Assembly (NCBI GenBank): GCA_963741505.1
Contig: CAVUIJ010000013.1
Coordinates: 62,001 to 126,000 of the forward strand
DNA: 64,000 nucleotides
Reading direction: 5' to 3'
From: JAKFWF01 sp963741505
GTDB taxonomy: Bacteria; Pseudomonadota; Alphaproteobacteria; Rhizobiales; Hyphomicrobiaceae
The translations under genes and the position numbers were made by a program. Below the pieces are notes generated by a model that was not told the DNA's origin, did no database searches, and saw only the letters and a program-made list of their open reading frames with translations. Positions 61,066 through 64,000 of this stretch are shown piece after piece. The number at the start of each line of letters is the position of its first letter. Position 1 is the stretch's first letter.

Positions 61066-62508
61066 GCCATGCCGCTCATGCCGCGCGGCGGGGAGCGGCG
61101 CCAGCTGCGCAATGGCGTTGGCATAGTAGGCGAGCAACGGCTCCTGACCGGCGACGATGCTGATCATTCCCCCGGTCTCGGCCACCGCCCGGCGCAGGAT
61201 CAACATGCGCAGCCCGACATCGACAGCGTATTCCTCGTCCGCGCGCGGCACATAGATCTGGGCCCCGGCCTCGCGAAGATGAATCATGAGGTCGGCGACC
61301 GCGAGCTTGAGATCGAGCGTCGACAACGGTTGCCCGCCGGCCGCGAGCACAGCCGATGCGACGAGACTGACCGGCAACGCCGGCACCGCACGACCGACCT
61401 GCGCCATCAGCACCGCCGCCAGCTCTGCGATCCGCTCGTTGCGCGTCGGCTCCGACAGCGTACGGAAATCGAAACCGTTCTCGTTAATATACTGGCGCAG
61501 GGAGACCGGCTTGCCGAAGCTGACGCAGGCGTAGCCGTTGCGGTACCAGCGGCCGAACAGCCGTCCGACGACGGTGCGACACGCGAAGCTCGTGAAGGTC
61601 CCGAGCTTGAAGGCGAAGCGCGGCCGCTCGCCGTTACGGACTTGCGCTGCCGATGCCAACAAAACCCGGTCTTCCAGGACACGATCGTAATTGAGGCCGA
61701 CCGGTACGAACGCAATGTCGCGCGCGCCAGCCGGGTCGAAATCGGCCACCATATAGGCAAGCAGCCCGAGTTTGGCCGGCTGCAACCGGCCGTCGCGCGA
61801 CAGACCGCCTTCGGGAAACACCGCCTGGGTCACTCCCGATGCGGTCGCGAAATGGACGTAGCGCGCCAGCACGCGGCGGTAGAGCTGGTTACCGCTACCG
61901 CGGCGAATGAAGTAGCCGCCCATCAGCCGGATCAGTTGGGCGAGACCGGGCACCTGCGCCCACTCACCAACCGCGTAACTCAACGCCGAGCTGCGCGAAG
62001 CGAGATAGGTCACGAGGACATAGTCCATGTTCGAGCGGTGATTGATTACGAACACCACTGCCGCGCCCGGCTCAATACCCTGCAGTGCCGCGATATCACT
62101 GGCCCCGACCCGAACCCGGTACAGCGCCGTCGACAGTCTGCGCGCCGCCCTGGTGCCGAACTTGAAATAGATTGCCGCATTGAACGCCGGCACGATCTCG
62201 CGGGCATAGCGCTGCGCCCGTTTCTCGACCACGCGCACCGGCTCGCCGGTCGCCCGCGCCTCGGCCGCAATCGCGGTCTGCACCGTGGGATCGAGCATCA
62301 ACTGGGCAACGAGGGACCGGCGTCCTGCAAGCTTGAATGGCGCGATCGGCAGCGCCAAACGTTCGTTGAGCGTTTCGATCGCCCGCTCGCGGCGCATCGC
62401 CATGAAGCTGCGGACAAGCGGCGACACGACCCGATCGGTGATGCCGATTGCGGCGAACACCCAAAGCAGCGCCACGGCCCAAACCGGCAGAGCGAGCCAA
62501 TCCCCCAC
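60736..62508 (-). CDS. PlsB-like glycerol-3-phosphate 1-O-acyltransferase family protein
   Basis: GTG 62508 is chosen: GGGAGGG lies 6 bases upstream. Acyltransferase blocks are complete: I VVFVINHRSNMDYVLV (H-x4-D), II LMGGYFIRRGSG, III AVFPEGGLSRDGRLQP, IV IAFVPVGLNYDRVLEDR. One N-terminal helix (LALPVWAVALLWVFAAIGIT) anchors it. It would acylate glycerol-3-phosphate in phospholipid synthesis; it is shorter than E. coli PlsB. Family sequence ends near LLAYYANAIAQL (about 61110). The literal frame then runs 330 bp antisense to the tetR gene. A one-base correction near 61100 would end it at a TGA at 61078-61076, just beyond the corrected tetR stop. It lies 68 bp after the YdjM-like gene. Confidence 0.8.
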   Translation of the reverse strand: MGDWLALPVWAVALLWVFAAIGITDRVVSPLVRSFMAMRRERAIETLNERLALPIAPFKLAGRRSLVAQLMLDPTVQTAIAAEARATGEPVRVVEKRAQRYAREIVPAFNAAIYFKFGTRAARRLSTALYRVRVGASDIAALQGIEPGAAVVFVINHRSNMDYVLVTYLASRSSALSYAVGEWAQVPGLAQLIRLMGGYFIRRGSGNQLYRRVLARYVHFATASGVTQAVFPEGGLSRDGRLQPAKLGLLAYMVADFDPAGARDIAFVPVGLNYDRVLEDRVLLASAAQVRNGERPRFAFKLGTFTSFACRTVVGRLFGRWYRNGYACVSFGKPVSLRQYINENGFDFRTLSEPTRNERIAELAAVLMAQVGRAVPALPVSLVASAVLAAGGQPLSTLDLKLAVADLMIHLREAGAQIYVPRADEEYAVDVGLRMLILRRAVAETGGMISIVAGQEPLLAYYANAIAQLAPLPAARHERHGSTGGGEAPVLEACEIVRDQIVDQGLGPLRSHGRQLFGGGERSDAMHARPSELGPLFRHRPARRRGQGAAVRFRRAASGCRACPGTRPEPAPMQEDGVRTARSTGAAVRQ

Positions 62509-62576
62509 GTCCAGCCCTCCCACGGCAAGGTTGCGCAACCTTTGCCGCAGACGCTAGCAGGCGCCCGTCGGGTTCG

Positions 62577-63416
62577 CTACTTCGGCGGCGGCGCAATCGC
62601 GCCGGTGGTGATCGCGGACGGGGCAAGCGGGACAGCGGCGGTGCCGCCGGCTCGGGTCGGAGTGCCGGGCGGCGCCGGCACCGGCTTCTCGGCGAGATTG
62701 ATGATGCGGAACCAGTTCTGGTCGCGCGGCAGCAGCTTGTGATGCAGGTTGGACCAAAGGTCGCGCGAAACGATGCCGTCGACGAACGGCTTCGCCGGCG
62801 GCGTGAATACGAACGCGGCAACGGTCGCGGCGCCGACCAGCGCGCTATCGGCCATGCGCTTGCGATCGAATAGCTTCAGCGCCGTGCCGAACGATGCCTT
62901 GACCCGGGTATCGAGGACATCGACGCTGTAGATCTCGTCGAGGATCAGATGCGTAATGTAGCCGAGGAACAGGAAGCCGCCGGCGAGCCAGGCGACGCCT
63001 TCGTGTCGGTTGAGAACGTATTTGAAGGTGATCGCGGTCAAGAACCAGAAGAACACGCCGGCCAGGATCGAGTGCCAGATGCCACGGTGGTAGGAGAACA
63101 GGTGAAACAGCGCCTGGCCGCCATAGCGCACACCAACAAGCGTGCCAAGCCAGATCAGCCACATCTCCGCGATCGAGAACTTGTAGGCGATGGTGAACAG
63201 CGCCACGAACGAGAAAAACACTGCGAGCCCGCCGAACATCGCCTGGCTCGGCCGGCTGTCCTTGAGATCGATGTCGGGCAGTACGCTGCCGAGCACGCCG
63301 GCCATCGTCACTGCAATCAGGTTCTCCGGTGCGATGACGTCGGCGGCAAGCGTCAGCGTGGCGAGCGCGCCGCTGACGACGGTACCGATCGCGATGTGCG
63401 TCGTGAAGTTGGCCAT
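62577..63416 (-). CDS. YdjM-like metal-dependent hydrolase family membrane protein
   Basis: 279 residues from ATG 63416 (GAGGGG 8 bases upstream). MANFTTHIAIGTVVSGALAT, then GSVLPDIDLKDSRPSQAMFG and LFSYHRGIWHSILAGVFFWF, are signature His/Asp motifs of the YdjM/LexA-regulated membrane hydrolase family (DUF457). GYITHLILDEIYSVDV carries a further His-Asp pair. About five membrane helices are predicted. The C-terminal tail is Pro/Ala/Thr-rich. The function of the family is unknown; metal-dependent hydrolase activity is inferred from the conserved His/Asp. It probably shares a transcript with the plsB-like gene. Confidence 0.85.
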   Translation of the reverse strand: MANFTTHIAIGTVVSGALATLTLAADVIAPENLIAVTMAGVLGSVLPDIDLKDSRPSQAMFGGLAVFFSFVALFTIAYKFSIAEMWLIWLGTLVGVRYGGQALFHLFSYHRGIWHSILAGVFFWFLTAITFKYVLNRHEGVAWLAGGFLFLGYITHLILDEIYSVDVLDTRVKASFGTALKLFDRKRMADSALVGAATVAAFVFTPPAKPFVDGIVSRDLWSNLHHKLLPRDQNWFRIINLAEKPVPAPPGTPTRAGGTAAVPLAPSAITTGAIAPPPK

Positions 63417-63553
63417 GGCATACCCCTCGCCTGCGACGCGGCACCAAATCCAAGCCCCCTGAGGATCAGATTCGGGCATCGAGCGGGAGGCCGGCCCTCG
63501 CGAAAGGTGTGGACCGCAAGGCTTTTCCCGCGCGCCTGTGCAGATTGCCGCCG

Positions 63554-64000
63554 CTATCGGGCGAGGCCGGCGAGCCGCTGGCGGGCTGCATCCGCTTCCT
63601 GCAAGAGCTGGGCGTAGATTTCGGCAACCGACTGCGGCTTGCGGGTAAAGGCGATCGCCTGCCCCATCGACAGCACGCCGCGCTCCCAGTCGCCGCTCTC
63701 GTAGGCGTGCTTCTGGTGCAGGCCAGCGACGAAGGGCCGATAGCGCTCGTAGTCGGTAATGCCGGCCGCCTCGAGTTCCGCCACGCTGCGCGCATCGGCA
63801 TTGTCGAGCACGCGATAGGTGTTGCGGAAGCTCTGCATGATGAGCCTGGACGAGCCTTCGTCGGCTTCGATCATGCGCGCCTTGTAGGCGGCGTGGGCAC
63901 CGATTTCGGTGGCGGCCAGCATGCGGGTGCCGACCAATACCGCATCGGCACCCATCGCGAGCGCCGCCGCGATCTGACTGCCGTGCCCGACGCCGCCGCC
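63554..64000 (-). CDS. Nitronate monooxygenase (2-nitropropane dioxygenase family), C-terminal part (partial)
   Basis: 149 codons run from the window edge to a TAG at 63554-63556; the 5' part lies outside. GGGVGHGSQIAAALAMGADA and VLVGTRMLAATEIGAHAAYK form the FMN phosphate-binding end of the NMO TIM barrel (A/G-GGI-D-G-x-x-AAALALGA then GTRF/M-x-A). The C-terminal helical tail (NTYRVLDNADARSVAELEAA, YESGDWERGVLSMGQAIAFT) is typical of the class. NMO enzymes oxidise alkyl nitronates such as propionate-3-nitronate. FabK-type enoyl reductases share the fold, but the GQAIAFTRKPQSVAEI tail favours NMO. Confidence 0.85.
   Translation of the reverse strand, partial: GGGVGHGSQIAAALAMGADAVLVGTRMLAATEIGAHAAYKARMIEADEGSSRLIMQSFRNTYRVLDNADARSVAELEAAGITDYERYRPFVAGLHQKHAYESGDWERGVLSMGQAIAFTRKPQSVAEIYAQLLQEADAARQRLAGLAR

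Overview
The window reads as chromosomal DNA from a high-GC alphaproteobacterium. The markers are the CtrA-associated regulator SciP, a GapR (DUF2312) homologue, an alphaproteobacterial FliJ, a PmtA-type phospholipid methyltransferase, a sigma-32 gene, and the order rpmH-rnpA-yidC-engB followed closely by argB. Genus cannot be fixed by eye. No phage, transposase or CRISPR array was seen. One tRNA is present (tRNA-Met, CAT, minus strand).

Layout. (1) 1-6.5 kb: the start of a probable large secreted FecR-domain protein (minus, cut by the window edge) diverges from a complete type I secretion system (TolC-like outer membrane protein, ABC exporter with a degenerate C39 domain, HlyD adaptor). (2) 6.8-11.2 kb: an exported hypothetical protein, then a two-gene stress unit (divergent GroEL paralogue and an isoaspartyl methyltransferase / erythromycin-esterase fusion). 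(3) 11.7-16.1 kb: tRNA-Met, pmtA, mnmA, sciP, a lipoprotein and fliJ. (4) 16.6-21.1 kb: a DctPQM TRAP transporter and a convergent acyltransferase. (5) 21-31.4 kb: housekeeping genes (CCA-adding/poly(A) polymerase family, Nudix, AmiC-type amidase, lipid kinase, rpoH, rluD) with small membrane proteins. (6) 31.5-38 kb: rpmH-rnpA-yidC-engB, a membrane-anchored Clp_N protein without an ATPase, and argB. (7) 38-46 kb: a corrinoid one-carbon cassette (DUF1638, corrinoid protein, homocysteine S-methyltransferase, 'virulence factor' family protein, ferredoxin/ASKHA reactivase) that resembles a split B12-dependent methionine synthase. It is interrupted by a Uma2 gene and a palindromic repeat. (8) 46-60.3 kb: GapR, then a Tad/Flp pilus locus (tadC, tadB, cpaF, cpaE, cpaD, cpaC, cpaB, cpaA, four Flp pilins) with divergent accessory genes (secretin-N-like protein and two TadE/F-like pseudopilins). 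(9) 60.4-64 kb: a TetR regulator, a PlsB-like acyltransferase, a YdjM-like membrane protein and the 3' end of a nitronate monooxygenase gene.

Nine genes need at least one frame switch to give a full-length family member: tolC-like, acyltransferase-3, amiC, rnpA, ASKHA reactivase, cpaF, cpaD, cpaC and tetR. Nearly all fit a single extra base. Because rnpA is essential and most of a pilus operon is hit, sequencing or assembly indels are the best explanation. These genes are therefore listed as full-length CDS with the frameshift stated.

The most interesting parts are the corrinoid cassette, the Clp_N membrane protein, the GroEL plus PIMT-esterase pair, and the three nearly identical Flp pilin genes. 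Two of the pilin genes have clear terminators of their own, and all three have a CtrA-like TTAA-N7 element upstream.
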